From assembly GCA_035716845.1 (NCBI GenBank), contig DASTJE010000031.1, forward strand, positions 1-39,611: 39,611 nt of DNA. Direction: 5' to 3'. The notes below the pieces were generated by a model. It searched no databases. It saw only the letters and a list, made by a program, of their open reading frames with translations, and had not been told where the DNA came from. Made by a program: the position numbers and the translations under genes. This DNA comes from CADEEN01 sp035716845 (GTDB lineage: Bacteria > Pseudomonadota > Gammaproteobacteria > Burkholderiales > Burkholderiaceae_C). This document shows positions 1 through 7,339 of the stretch, one piece after another (the stretch's first letter is position 1; each line of letters opens with the position of its first letter).

Positions 1-432
1 ATGTGCGACGGCGCCACCTTCAACAACTTCCCGGTCGACGTGATGCGCACGCGCCGCGGCGTGGGATGCGTGGTGGGCGTCGACCTCAGCGCGCGCAAGC
101 CGCGGCGCCTGGAGATCACCGAGGTGCCGCCCTGGTGGGCCCTGCTGTGGGACCGGCTGCGCCCGCACAGGCTGCGCCGCTATCGGTTGCCCTCTTTGAC
201 CTCGATCCTGCTGAACTCGACCATTCTCTACAGCGAGTCGCGCCTGCGCGTGACGCGCAAGCTGATCGACGTGCACTTCAAGCCGCCGCTCGAGCGCGTG
301 GGCCTGCTGCAGTGGAGCCGCGCCGACGACATCGCGAGCCAGGGCTACCGCTACGCCTGCGAGGTGCTGGACCGCGACGACGTGCAGGCATGCTTCGCGC
401 GGGCGCAGGACCTGCAGCCCGCGGCGCGTTGA
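1..432 (+). CDS. Patatin-like phospholipase, C-terminal fragment
   Basis: The gene enters the window already open, so the first Met is probably internal and only the last 143 residues are present. The fragment opens with DGATFNNFPVDVMR. This matches the DG[GA] block that carries the catalytic Asp of patatin-like serine lipases of the NTE/RssA type; the GxSxG nucleophile lies upstream of the window. The remaining ~125 residues (hydrophobic stretch around 40-75, then VTRKLIDVHFKPPLERVGLLQW) resemble the tail after the patatin domain in proteobacterial NTE-like proteins. Expected role is hydrolysis of phospholipid or lysophospholipid acyl esters at the inner membrane. The gene converges on the NR kinase-like gene with a 12-nt gap. 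The family call is fairly sure; substrate and full architecture cannot be judged. Confidence 0.75.
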   Translation: MCDGATFNNFPVDVMRTRRGVGCVVGVDLSARKPRRLEITEVPPWWALLWDRLRPHRLRRYRLPSLTSILLNSTILYSESRLRVTRKLIDVHFKPPLERVGLLQWSRADDIASQGYRYACEVLDRDDVQACFARAQDLQPAAR

Positions 433-444
433 CGCCTGGCGCGC

Positions 445-1110
445 TCAGCGCCGCCGCAGCGCGTGCTCGCAGTCGGGCACGTCGCAGGTCTCGCAGATCC
501 AGCGCCAGGCAGGCTGGGCCGCGTCGCGTGCGGCCAGGCGCGTGAACAGGCCGCTGCCCGGTGCGGCGCGCGGGCGCAGCAGCGGAGCGACGGCATCGAG
601 TGCGGCGTCCAGGCGCGCCACGCCCTGGCCGGACACCAGCGACCAGGCGATGCCGTGGGCGCAGAGCAGCTCGCGTACCAGCGCGTCGACCGGCGCGCGC
701 ACATGCGGACCGTCGCGCTGCAGGCCATCGCTGACCCAGGGCAGGTCCAGCGCCGTGAGCAGGGTGTGCGTGACGCTGTGCGCGTGCGCCTGGCCGGCCC
801 AGGCATCGAGCGAGCGGTCGTCGTAGACGAGGCGGCTGTAGACCGCGATCATCAACGCCGTGGTGTCGGCCACCACGACGTCGTGTGCGGCAGCGGCCTC
901 GGCGATGCGCGCCTGCTGTGCCTCGGCCACCGCGCGTTGTTCCTCGGGGCGCGGCACGCGGCCGGCGCGCTCGCACCAGGTGCGCAATTCCTCGTCGACG
1001 TGGGTGCAGGCCAGCCCGGTCTCGACGGCGACGCGCGCGGCCAGCGCGGCGGCCAGCGTCGACTTGCCGGTGCTCTCGGCGCCGACGATGGCGATCACCA
1101 CCGCGTTCAT
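445..1110 (-). CDS. NadR-type nicotinamide riboside kinase-like P-loop ATPase
   Basis: 221 residues. A Walker A motif, GAESTGKST, lies at residues 10-18, with VVADTTALM around 80-90 as the probable second acidic motif. The sequence resembles the C-terminal ribosylnicotinamide kinase domain of NadR, without NadR's DNA-binding and adenylyltransferase parts. Expected reaction is ATP-dependent phosphorylation of nicotinamide riboside to NMN. The start ATG overlaps the stop of pnuC (ATGA), so transporter and kinase are translationally coupled, which supports an uptake-and-trapping pair. The C-terminus carries CETCDVPDC (Cys206, Cys209, Cys214), a small cysteine cluster that could bind metal and is not part of the kinase fold. 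Activity is inferred from the P-loop, the general NadR resemblance and the pnuC linkage. It could act on another nucleoside. Confidence 0.8.
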   Translation of the reverse strand: MNAVVIAIVGAESTGKSTLAAALAARVAVETGLACTHVDEELRTWCERAGRVPRPEEQRAVAEAQQARIAEAAAAHDVVVADTTALMIAVYSRLVYDDRSLDAWAGQAHAHSVTHTLLTALDLPWVSDGLQRDGPHVRAPVDALVRELLCAHGIAWSLVSGQGVARLDAALDAVAPLLRPRAAPGSGLFTRLAARDAAQPAWRWICETCDVPDCEHALRRR

Positions 1111-1724
1111 GGACGCCCGACGCGGCGCGACCAGGCGCGCCAGCCGATCACCGACAGCACGGCGAACAGCGCGTACAGCAGCACCGTGAGCCAAAGGCCC
1201 TTGATCGCGAACAGCGCGATGCTGACGAGGTTGACCATCAGCCAGGCCGGCCAGTTCTCGACGTACTGGCGCCCCAGCAGCCACTGCCCGGCCAGGCTGC
1301 CTGCGGTGGGCAGCGCGTCCCAGTAGGGTACGTCGCTGTCGGTGGCGTGCTGCAGCAGCGCGCCCAGGGCCGGCCAGGCTGCCAGCGTGAGGATCGCCAG
1401 GCGCCAGCGTCCCGCGCGGCCGAGGTGACGCACCGCGAGTGCCGAGCCGTCGCCCTGGCGACCGTAGCGCCACTGCCACCAGCCCCACGCGGCGACCGCG
1501 GCGAAGAACAGCTGCAGGCTGGCCTCGCCGTACAGGCGGCTGTGCGCGAACAGCACCAGGTAGGCCAGCGAACTGGCGATGGCCAGCGGCCAGGCGATCA
1601 GCTGCACGCGCATGTTGGCGAACACCATCCACAGCGAAAGCGCGAAGGCGCCCATCTCCAGCCATGTGACCGGACTGCCCAGCAGCGAGAAGGGCGCCGC
1701 CAGCAGCGGCGCGAACAGGTCCAT
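1107..1724 (-). CDS. pnuC: Nicotinamide riboside transporter PnuC
   Basis: 205 residues, mostly hydrophobic, with about seven predicted membrane segments and short loops, as expected for PnuC. Family signatures seen are GWWQWRYG in the middle and ENWPAWLMVNLVSIALF in the second half, matching the conserved W-x2-W and W-x2-W-x3-N-x2-S blocks that line the substrate channel in PnuC proteins. The role is facilitated import of nicotinamide riboside across the inner membrane, made directional by phosphorylation inside the cell. The downstream gene overlapping its stop codon encodes the likely kinase. The start lies 6 nt after the ftsB stop, so it belongs to the pyrG-eno operon. No NAD-responsive riboswitch or repressor site is apparent, suggesting constitutive co-expression. 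Confidence 0.88.
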   Translation of the reverse strand: MDLFAPLLAAPFSLLGSPVTWLEMGAFALSLWMVFANMRVQLIAWPLAIASSLAYLVLFAHSRLYGEASLQLFFAAVAAWGWWQWRYGRQGDGSALAVRHLGRAGRWRLAILTLAAWPALGALLQHATDSDVPYWDALPTAGSLAGQWLLGRQYVENWPAWLMVNLVSIALFAIKGLWLTVLLYALFAVLSVIGWRAWSRRVGRP

Positions 1725-1730
1725 CGAGCC

Positions 1731-2018
1731 TCAGCGCCGCGCTGGCGTCACTTGCACCAGGACCTCGTCGGGCTTGACCATGCCCAGCTCCCAGCGCGCG
1801 CGTTCCTCGACCATCTCGAGGCCCTCGCGCAGATCGCGCACCTCGGCCTCGAGCTGGCCATTGCGCAGCCGCGCCGCGGCGTTGGCCGCGAGCTGGCGGT
1901 CGAGCTGAAGCTGCAGCGCGATCGTGTAGGGCTTGCCGGTCGATCCGAGCCACAGCTGCGCCTGCACGACGACGAGCAGCGCGATCAGGGCCAGCGTCGA
2001 CCAGGGCAGGCGGCGCAT
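1731..2018 (-). CDS. ftsB: Cell division protein FtsB
   Basis: 95 residues with the FtsB layout: a short basic N-terminus (MRRLPW), one membrane segment at about residues 7-23, then a periplasmic coiled coil (about 35-72) rich in Leu, Arg and Glu, followed by ERARWELGMVKPDEVLVQV, the conserved block after the coil. FtsB joins FtsL and FtsQ in the divisome subcomplex that activates septal peptidoglycan synthesis. It starts 8 nt after the eno stop. The eno-ftsB pairing is a conserved proteobacterial arrangement and was used to choose the ATG at 2018. Length is within the usual 90-105 residues. Nothing odd was noticed. Confidence 0.9.
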   Translation of the reverse strand: MRRLPWSTLALIALLVVVQAQLWLGSTGKPYTIALQLQLDRQLAANAAARLRNGQLEAEVRDLREGLEMVEERARWELGMVKPDEVLVQVTPARR

Positions 2019-2026
2019 CGCCCCGT

Positions 2027-3310
2027 TCAGCGCAGGTTGTAGAAGGCCGCGCGGCCCGGGTACGCCGCCACGTCGCCGAGGTCCTCCTCGATGCGCAGCA
2101 GCTGGTTGTACTTGGCGATGCGGTCGCTGCGGCTCATCGAGCCGGTCTTGATCTGGCCGGCGTTGGTGCCCACCGCGATGTCGGCGATCGTCGAATCCTC
2201 GGTTTCGCCCGAGCGGTGGCTGATCACGGCGGTGTAGTTGGCACGCTTGGCCATCTCGATGGCCGCGAAGGTCTCGGTCAGCGTGCCGATCTGGTTGATC
2301 TTGATGAGGATCGAATTGGCGATGCGGCGGTCGATGCCTTCCTTCAGGATCTTCGTGTTGGTGACGAACAGGTCGTCGCCCACCAGTTGCACGCGGCTGC
2401 CGAGCTTGTCGGTCAGGTGCTTCCAGCCGTCCCAGTCGCCTTCGCCCATGCCGTCCTCGATGCTGACGATCGGGTACTTGTCGCACCAGGTGGCGAGGAT
2501 GTCGGTCCACTCGGCGGCGCTCAGCACCAGGCCTTCGCCGTCGAGGTGGTACTTGCCGTCCTTGTGGAACTCGCTGGCGGCGCAGTCCAGGCCGATGGCG
2601 ATCTGCTCGCCGGGCTTGTAGCCCGCCTTCTCCACCGCCTCCAGGATCATCTGGATCGCGGCCTCGTGGCTGGCCACGTTGGGCGCGAAGCCGCCCTCGT
2701 CGCCCACGGCCGTGCTCATGCCCTTGTCGTGGATGATCTTCTTGAGCGCGTGGAACACCTCGGCGCCGTAGCGCACCGCCTCGCGGAAGCTCGGCGCGCC
2801 CACCGGGATGATCATCAGCTCCTGCAGGTCGAGGTTGTTGTTGGCGTGCGCGCCGCCGTTGATGACATTCATCATCGGCACCGGCAACTGGTGCGCGCCC
2901 ATGCCGCCGAAGTAGCGGTACAGCGGCAGGCCCGACTCCTCGGCCGCGGCGCGCGCCACCGCCATGCTCACTGCCAGGGTGGCGTTGGCGCCCAGGCGCC
3001 CCTTGTTGTCGCTGCCGTCGAGGTCGATCAGGGTCCGGTCCAGGAAGGCCTGCTCGCTGGCGTCCAGCCCGAGCACGGCCTCGCTGATCTCGGTGTTGAT
3101 GTGCTCGACCGCGCGCAGCACACCCTTGCCGAGGTAGCGTGCCTTGTCGCCGTCGCGCAGCTCGATGGCCTCGCGGCTGCCGGTGGAGGCGCCGCTGGGC
3201 ACGGCGGCCCGGCCCATGGTGCCGGACTCCAGCAGCACGTCGCACTCCACCGTGGGGTTGCCTCGGCTGTCCAGGATCTCGCGGCCGACGATGTCGACGA
3301 TGGCACTCAT
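2027..3310 (-). CDS. eno: Enolase
   Basis: 427 residues, the normal enolase length. It catalyses the reversible dehydration of 2-phosphoglycerate to phosphoenolpyruvate in glycolysis; the RNA degradosome is a possible second site of action. Visible signatures are the N-terminal MSAIVDIVGREILDSRGNPT, the metal-ligand blocks SIEDGM and LVGDDLFVTN, the catalytic lysine block LIKINQIGTLTE, and SHRSGETEDSTIADIAVG near the C-terminus. The start was chosen at MSAIV because an AGAGGA Shine-Dalgarno sits 6 nt upstream of that ATG and homologues begin there; the open frame extends further upstream without support. It follows the DUF1330 gene by 29 nt and precedes ftsB by 8 nt in the pyrG operon. Confidence 0.97.
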   Translation of the reverse strand: MSAIVDIVGREILDSRGNPTVECDVLLESGTMGRAAVPSGASTGSREAIELRDGDKARYLGKGVLRAVEHINTEISEAVLGLDASEQAFLDRTLIDLDGSDNKGRLGANATLAVSMAVARAAAEESGLPLYRYFGGMGAHQLPVPMMNVINGGAHANNNLDLQELMIIPVGAPSFREAVRYGAEVFHALKKIIHDKGMSTAVGDEGGFAPNVASHEAAIQMILEAVEKAGYKPGEQIAIGLDCAASEFHKDGKYHLDGEGLVLSAAEWTDILATWCDKYPIVSIEDGMGEGDWDGWKHLTDKLGSRVQLVGDDLFVTNTKILKEGIDRRIANSILIKINQIGTLTETFAAIEMAKRANYTAVISHRSGETEDSTIADIAVGTNAGQIKTGSMSRSDRIAKYNQLLRIEEDLGDVAAYPGRAAFYNLR

Positions 3311-3339
3311 TCGGTTCCTCTTTCGGGCTGGGGTGTCGG

Positions 3340-3645
3340 TCAGACCGGGGCGGCGACGCCCTCGACCAGGACCATGTTGAAGTAGTCGGTGGTGCCGGCG
3401 CGCAGTGCGCGCACGCGGCGGTAGGCCTCGCCGTCGTACCACGCCTTGGCCGCCTCGAAGCTCGGGAAGCGCAGCATCGCCACGCGGTGCGGCTGCCAGT
3501 CGCCCTCGAGCGTGGCCTGGCGGCCACCGCGGATGAGGTACTCGCCACCAGCGGCCTTCACGGTCGCCGGCGCCTCGGCCAGGTAGGCCTTGTAGCGCTC
3601 CGGGTCGCTGATGTGCATCTCGACGATCACGTAGGCCTGGGCCAT
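3340..3645 (-). CDS. DUF1330 domain protein
   Basis: 101 residues covering the whole DUF1330 domain, a dimeric alpha/beta (ferredoxin-like) fold. Recognisable blocks are AYVIVEMHISDPERYKAY, GGEYLIRGG and FPSFEAAKAWYDGEAYRRVRALR. Small stand-alone members of this family are common in proteobacteria; no reaction is established for them that I can name with confidence. The gene sits between kdsA (16 nt away) and eno (29 nt), in the same direction, so it is co-transcribed with housekeeping genes. That placement does not reveal its role. The start has a GAGGAGC ribosome-binding site 7 nt upstream. The domain assignment is confident; function is unknown. Confidence 0.82.
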   Translation of the reverse strand: MAQAYVIVEMHISDPERYKAYLAEAPATVKAAGGEYLIRGGRQATLEGDWQPHRVAMLRFPSFEAAKAWYDGEAYRRVRALRAGTTDYFNMVLVEGVAAPV

Positions 3646-3661
3646 CGCAGGGCTCCTCGGG

Positions 3662-4519
3662 TCAGCAGGAAAAGTCGTTCTCGAGCAGCGGCTGCTGCTT
3701 GACCACGCGATCGAGCGCGACGAGTTGTTCCAGCAGCGCCTTCATGTGCCGCAGCGGCACGGCGTTCGGGCCATCGGACAGGGCCTTGGCCGGATCGGGG
3801 TGCGTCTCCATGAAGATCCCTGCAATGCCCACCGCGATGGCCGCGCGCGACAGCACCGGCACGAACTCGCGCTGGCCGCCGCTGGACGTTCCCTGGCCGC
3901 CCGGCAACTGCACGCTGTGGGTGGCGTCGAACACGACCGGCGCGCCGGTCTCGCGCAGGATCGCCAGCGAGCGCATGTCGGAGACGAGGTTGTTGTAGCC
4001 GAAGCTCGCGCCGCGTTCGCAGGCCATGAAGTTGTCGTCGGGCAGGCCCTTCTCGCGCGCGGCGGCACGGGCCTTGTCGATCACGTTCTTCATGTCGTGC
4101 GGCGCGAGGAACTGGCCCTTCTTGATGTTGACGGGCTTGCCGCTTTGCGCCACGGCGCGGATGAAGTCGGTCTGCCGGCACAGGAAGGCCGGGGTCTGCA
4201 GCACGTCGACCGCGGCGGCCACCGCGGCCACCTGCGACTCGTCGTGCACGTCCGTCAGCACCGGCACGCCCAGTTCGCGCCGCACCTTGGCGAGGATCGC
4301 CAGGCCCTGCTCCATGCCGGGGCCGCGGAACGAGCTGCCGCTGGAGCGGTTGGCCTTGTCGTAGCTCGACTTGAAGATGAACGGGATGCCGAGCTCGGCC
4401 GTGATCTCCTTCAGCCGCCCTGCCACGTCCATCTGCAGCTGTTCGCTCTCGACCACGCAGGGCCCGGCGATCAGGAAGAAGGGTCGGTCGAGGCCGGCCT
4501 CGAATCCGCAGAGCTTCAT
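3662..4519 (-). CDS. kdsA: 3-deoxy-8-phosphooctulonate synthase KdsA
   Basis: 285 residues, a normal length. KdsA condenses phosphoenolpyruvate with arabinose 5-phosphate to give Kdo 8-phosphate, the first committed step of Kdo synthesis for the lipopolysaccharide inner core. Visible signatures are FLIAGPCVVESEQ, SSYDKANRSSGSSFRGPG, LTDVHDESQ, KKGQFLAPHDM and FDATHSVQLPGGQG, which cover the PEP and arabinose-phosphate binding loops of this TIM-barrel aldolase family. Two features suggest the metal-independent class: an asparagine in YDKANRSS, and DATHSVQ. Class assignment from sequence reading is tentative. The gene lies downstream of pyrG in the conserved pyrG-kdsA-eno order, separated from it by 70 nt containing a GC-rich repeat-like hairpin. 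Confidence 0.96.
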   Translation of the reverse strand: MKLCGFEAGLDRPFFLIAGPCVVESEQLQMDVAGRLKEITAELGIPFIFKSSYDKANRSSGSSFRGPGMEQGLAILAKVRRELGVPVLTDVHDESQVAAVAAAVDVLQTPAFLCRQTDFIRAVAQSGKPVNIKKGQFLAPHDMKNVIDKARAAAREKGLPDDNFMACERGASFGYNNLVSDMRSLAILRETGAPVVFDATHSVQLPGGQGTSSGGQREFVPVLSRAAIAVGIAGIFMETHPDPAKALSDGPNAVPLRHMKALLEQLVALDRVVKQQPLLENDFSC

Positions 4520-4524
4520 GACAG

Positions 4525-4589
4525 CCCCCAGGGTGCTTCGCGCCCGCCCCCCGAGGGGCGGCGCCGGCTTGGGGCGGCCCTGCGCGGGC
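4525..4589 (-). repeat. GC-rich hairpin element related to the mutS-downstream repeat
   Basis: This stretch fills the pyrG-kdsA gap and begins directly after the pyrG stop codon. Read on the plus strand it contains CCCCCCGAGGGG, then CGGCG, then GCTTGGGG. This is the same order of blocks as in the two tandem units at 7190-7339 (CCCCCGTGGGGGG, CGGCG, GCTTGGGGG). The similarity is partial but the architecture is shared: a C-run/G-run hairpin followed by a second G-rich arm that can pair with upstream C-runs. It may be a dispersed intergenic repeat that folds in the operon transcript. It has no T-tract and should not be a full terminator, because kdsA lies just downstream. Confidence 0.45.
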
Positions 4590-6254
4590 TCACGCGACGA
4601 CCTTTACCGGCGACGTGGTGCGTTCGCTCTGGTGGTCCAGCGCCGCCTTCACGTAGTGGATGAACAGCGGGTGGCCGTCCCAGGGCGTGCTCTTGAACTC
4701 GGGGTGGAACTGCACGCCGACGAACCAGGGGTGCACGTCCTGCGGCAGCTCGACGATCTCGGTGAGCTTCTCGCGCTGGGTGATGGCGCTGATCACGAGG
4801 CCGGCCTGCTGCAGGCGCTCGAGGTAGCGCTCGTTGGCCTCGTAGCGGTGGCGGTGGCGCTCGGTGACGACCGGACCGTAGATGCAGTGCGCCAGCGAGC
4901 CGGGCTTGACGTCCGAGCTCTGCGCGCCCAGGCGCATGGTGCCGCCGAGGTCGGAATTGGCGTCGCGCTTCTGGATCGAGCCGTCGCGGTCCTGCCACTC
5001 GTCGATCAGCGCGATCACGGGGTGCGGCGTGTCGGGGTCGAACTCGGTGCTGTTGGCGCCCTCCAGGCCGGCCAGGTGGCGCGCCACCTCGATGGTGGCC
5101 ACTTGCATGCCCAGGCAGATGCCGAGGTAGGGGATGCGGTTCTCGCGCGCGTAGCGGGCGGCGAGGATCTTGCCCTCGACGCCACGCTTGCCGAAGCCGC
5201 CGGGCACCAGCACCGCGTCGAATTTGGCGAGCTGGCTCGCATTGTCGGGCGTGAGCGTCTCGGAATCGACGTATTCGATGCGCACCTTGGCATGGTTGTG
5301 GATGCCGGCGTGGCGCAGCGCCTCGTTGAGCGACTTGTAGGAGTCGCTCAGGTCGGTGTACTTGCCGCACATCGCGATCGTGACCTCGCGCTGCGGGTGC
5401 AGCACCTCGTGCACCAGGTTGTCCCAGCGGCGCAGGTCGGCCGGCCGGGTCAGCAGCTGCAGCTTCATGCAGACCTGCTCGTCGAGGCCCTGCTCGTGCA
5501 GCACGCGCGGCACCTTGTAGATGACGTCGACGTCGGGCATCGAGATCACGCCGTGCAGCGGCACGTTGGTGAACAGGCTGATCTTCTCGCGCTCGTCGTC
5601 GGGGATCGTGCGGTCGGCACGGCACAGCAGCACGTCGGGCTGGATGCCGATCTCGCGCAGCTTCTGCACCGTGTGCTGCGTCGGCTTGGTCTTGAGCTCG
5701 CCCGCGGCGCTGATGAACGGGACGTAGGTCAGGTGCACGAAGGCGAAGTTCGTCGGCCCGAGCTTGAGGCTCATCTGGCGCACCGCTTCGAGGAAGGGCA
5801 GGCTCTCGATGTCGCCCACGGTGCCGCCGATCTCGACGATGGCCACGTCCACCTTGTCCGCGCGCGCGCCGCGCATCACGAACTCCTGGATCTCGTTGGT
5901 GACGTGCGGGATCACCTGCACCGTCTTGCCGAGGTAGTCGCCGCGGCGCTCCTTCTCGAGCACCGACTTGTAGATCTGGCCGGTGGTGAAGTTGTTCGTG
6001 CGCTTCATCCGCGTGGTGATGAAGCGCTCGTAGTGGCCGAGGTCGAGGTCCGTCTCGGCGCCGTCGTCGGTGACGAACACCTCGCCGTGCTGGAACGGGC
6101 TCATCGTGCCCGGATCCACGTTGAGGTACGGGTCCAGCTTGATGAGGGTGACTTTGAGGCCGCGCGATTCGAGGATCGCGGCGAGGGATGCCGACGCGAT
6201 GCCCTTGCCGAGGGAGGACACCACACCGCCGGTGACGAAGACGAACTTGGTCAT
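4590..6254 (-). CDS. pyrG: CTP synthase
   Basis: 554 residues, the standard length. PyrG aminates UTP to CTP with ATP and glutamine-derived ammonia. The N-terminal synthetase domain starts at MTKFVFVTGGVVSSLGKG (P-loop) and runs to about residue 270. The C-terminal class I glutamine amidotransferase domain has its nucleophile in GICLGMQ (Cys380) and the His/Glu block VQFHPEFKSTP near the end. An in-frame ATG 12 nt upstream (MPHDMTKF) is possible, but homologues begin at MTKF. A -10-like TAGAAT lies about 50 nt upstream, and this is the first gene of the seven-gene minus-strand operon through the NR kinase. Confidence 0.97.
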   Translation of the reverse strand: MTKFVFVTGGVVSSLGKGIASASLAAILESRGLKVTLIKLDPYLNVDPGTMSPFQHGEVFVTDDGAETDLDLGHYERFITTRMKRTNNFTTGQIYKSVLEKERRGDYLGKTVQVIPHVTNEIQEFVMRGARADKVDVAIVEIGGTVGDIESLPFLEAVRQMSLKLGPTNFAFVHLTYVPFISAAGELKTKPTQHTVQKLREIGIQPDVLLCRADRTIPDDEREKISLFTNVPLHGVISMPDVDVIYKVPRVLHEQGLDEQVCMKLQLLTRPADLRRWDNLVHEVLHPQREVTIAMCGKYTDLSDSYKSLNEALRHAGIHNHAKVRIEYVDSETLTPDNASQLAKFDAVLVPGGFGKRGVEGKILAARYARENRIPYLGICLGMQVATIEVARHLAGLEGANSTEFDPDTPHPVIALIDEWQDRDGSIQKRDANSDLGGTMRLGAQSSDVKPGSLAHCIYGPVVTERHRHRYEANERYLERLQQAGLVISAITQREKLTEIVELPQDVHPWFVGVQFHPEFKSTPWDGHPLFIHYVKAALDHQSERTTSPVKVVA

Positions 6255-6303
6255 GTCGTGCGGCATCGCGGTGGGCTCGCGAGTGCCATGGTGGTAAAGC
6301 TGA

Positions 6304-6331
6304 ATTCTATACGGCACCCCATGCTCGTCAC
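6304..6331 (-). promoter_or_regulatory. Putative sigma-70 promoter of the pyrG operon
   Basis: On the minus strand GTGACG (6326-6331) is followed after 16 nt by TAGAAT (6304-6309), giving a plausible -35/-10 pair whose start site would lie about 40 nt before the pyrG ATG. The -10 matches the consensus at four to five positions; the -35 match is weak. It is the only AT-rich patch between pyrG and the neighbouring Anbu gene stop, which supports it. Confidence 0.4.
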
Positions 6332-6360
6332 CCGCGGGGCGACCCGCATCGCCTGCACCT

Positions 6361-7188
6361 TCAGACGATCTTCTCGTCCGGCGTGCTCACCTTCTTCATC
6401 GGCGGGAAGCGCCTGGACGGCGCGAGCAGCGGGTGCGCGCTTGCGCCGCCGTTCCACTGCGGGTCGTCGATGGACTCGAACACGTCGCGCAGTCGCTGGC
6501 CCCAGGTGCTGCGGATGAACTGGAAGTACGGGTTGTGCTCGTCGATGCAGACGAAGCGGTCGCTGCTGTACTCCCCCTCCCGGTAGACCAGCAGGTCCAG
6601 CGGCAGGCCCACCGAGAGGTTGGACTTGAGCGTCGAGTCCATCGACACCAGGGCGCACTTGGCGGCCTGGTCCAGCGGCGTGGCCGGCGTGATGACGCGG
6701 TCGAGGATGGGCTTGCCGTACTTGCTCTCGCCGATCTGGAAGTACGGCGTCTCGCGCGTGGCCTCGATGAAGTTGCCCGGCGCGTAGACGAGGAACATGC
6801 GCATCGCCTCGCCGCGGATCTGGCCGCCGAGGATGAAGCTGGCGTTGAAGTCGATGCCCGCGGTCTTGAGCGCCGGGCCGTCCTGCGCGTAGACGCGGCG
6901 CACCGTGCTGCCGAGCACGCGCGCGGCGTCGAACATCGACTCGCAGTTCCAGATCGTCAGGCCTTCGCCGTGCGGGCCGGTGTCGATCCGCTCCACCTGC
7001 AGCAGCTCGCGCACCGATTGCGAGGTCGAAAGGTTGCCCGCCGACAGCAGCACCATGAAGCGCTCGCCCGGCTTCTCGTAGATGATCATCTTGCGGAAGC
7101 TCGCGATGTGGTCCAGGCCGGCGTTGGTGCGCGAGTCCGACAGGAAGACGAGGCCGGCGTCGAGCCGGATGCCGATGCAGTAGGTCAT
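6361..7188 (-). CDS. Anbu-type proteasome-like peptidase
   Basis: 275 residues, a predicted proteasome-type protease of the Anbu group related to HslV and proteasome beta subunits. After removal of the initiator Met the new N-terminus is Thr1-Tyr-Cys, and Asp17 (LSDSRTNAG) and Lys32 (SFRKM) fall at the positions of the Thr1/Asp17/Lys33 catalytic set of N-terminal nucleophile hydrolases. This match fixes the ATG at 7188; the frame stays open upstream only because the adjacent repeat has no stop in it. Anbu genes are often found with an alpha-E domain protein, a circularly permuted ATP-grasp and a transglutaminase-like protein, but none of these is present here. The tail (about 235-275) is longer than the peptidase core. 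Family is well supported; substrates are unknown. Confidence 0.85.
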   Translation of the reverse strand: MTYCIGIRLDAGLVFLSDSRTNAGLDHIASFRKMIIYEKPGERFMVLLSAGNLSTSQSVRELLQVERIDTGPHGEGLTIWNCESMFDAARVLGSTVRRVYAQDGPALKTAGIDFNASFILGGQIRGEAMRMFLVYAPGNFIEATRETPYFQIGESKYGKPILDRVITPATPLDQAAKCALVSMDSTLKSNLSVGLPLDLLVYREGEYSSDRFVCIDEHNPYFQFIRSTWGQRLRDVFESIDDPQWNGGASAHPLLAPSRRFPPMKKVSTPDEKIV

Positions 7189-7189
7189 A

Positions 7190-7339
7190 GGGCCCGCCCG
7201 GCCGCCCGAAGGGCCCTGGCACCCCCTTGGGGGGCGGCGAACGAAGTGAGCTTGGGGGTCATCAGGGCCCGCCCGGCCGCCCGAAGGGCCCTGGCACCCC
7301 CGTGGGGGGCGGCGAACGAAGTGAGCTTGGGGGTCATCA
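7190..7339 (-). repeat. Two tandem 75-bp units of a GC-rich intergenic repeat
   Basis: Units 7190-7264 and 7265-7339 are identical except for one base (T at 7227, G at 7302). Each contains a C-run/G-run hairpin (CCCCC-NT-GGGGGG), the arm AGGGCCCT that is self-complementary, and GCTTGGGGGTCATCA. The second unit runs exactly up to the mutS stop codon and the first ends 1 nt before the Anbu start codon, so the pair makes up the whole mutS-Anbu spacer. Both units can be read without a stop as a 25-residue peptide, but this looks like GC-rich chance. A related element lies between pyrG and kdsA. Confidence 0.9.

Noticed and set aside
438..452. Small GGCGC/GCGCC stem at the convergent patatin and NR-kinase gene ends
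   Set aside because: Stem is 5 bp with no T-tract, indistinguishable from background in this GC-rich DNA.
4371..6518. 715-codon plus-strand reading frame opposite pyrG
   Set aside because: Antisense to a clear CTP synthase gene; composition rich in Ala, Leu, His and Asp with no recognisable motif.
7189..7336. N-terminal extension of the Anbu protein through the tandem repeats (two 25-residue peptide copies)
   Set aside because: The catalytic Thr must be at the mature N-terminus directly after the Met at 7188, so the upstream open frame is not part of the protein.
7190..7339. Tandem repeat considered as a CRISPR array
   Set aside because: There are only two adjoining 75-bp units with no spacers, and no cas gene is near.
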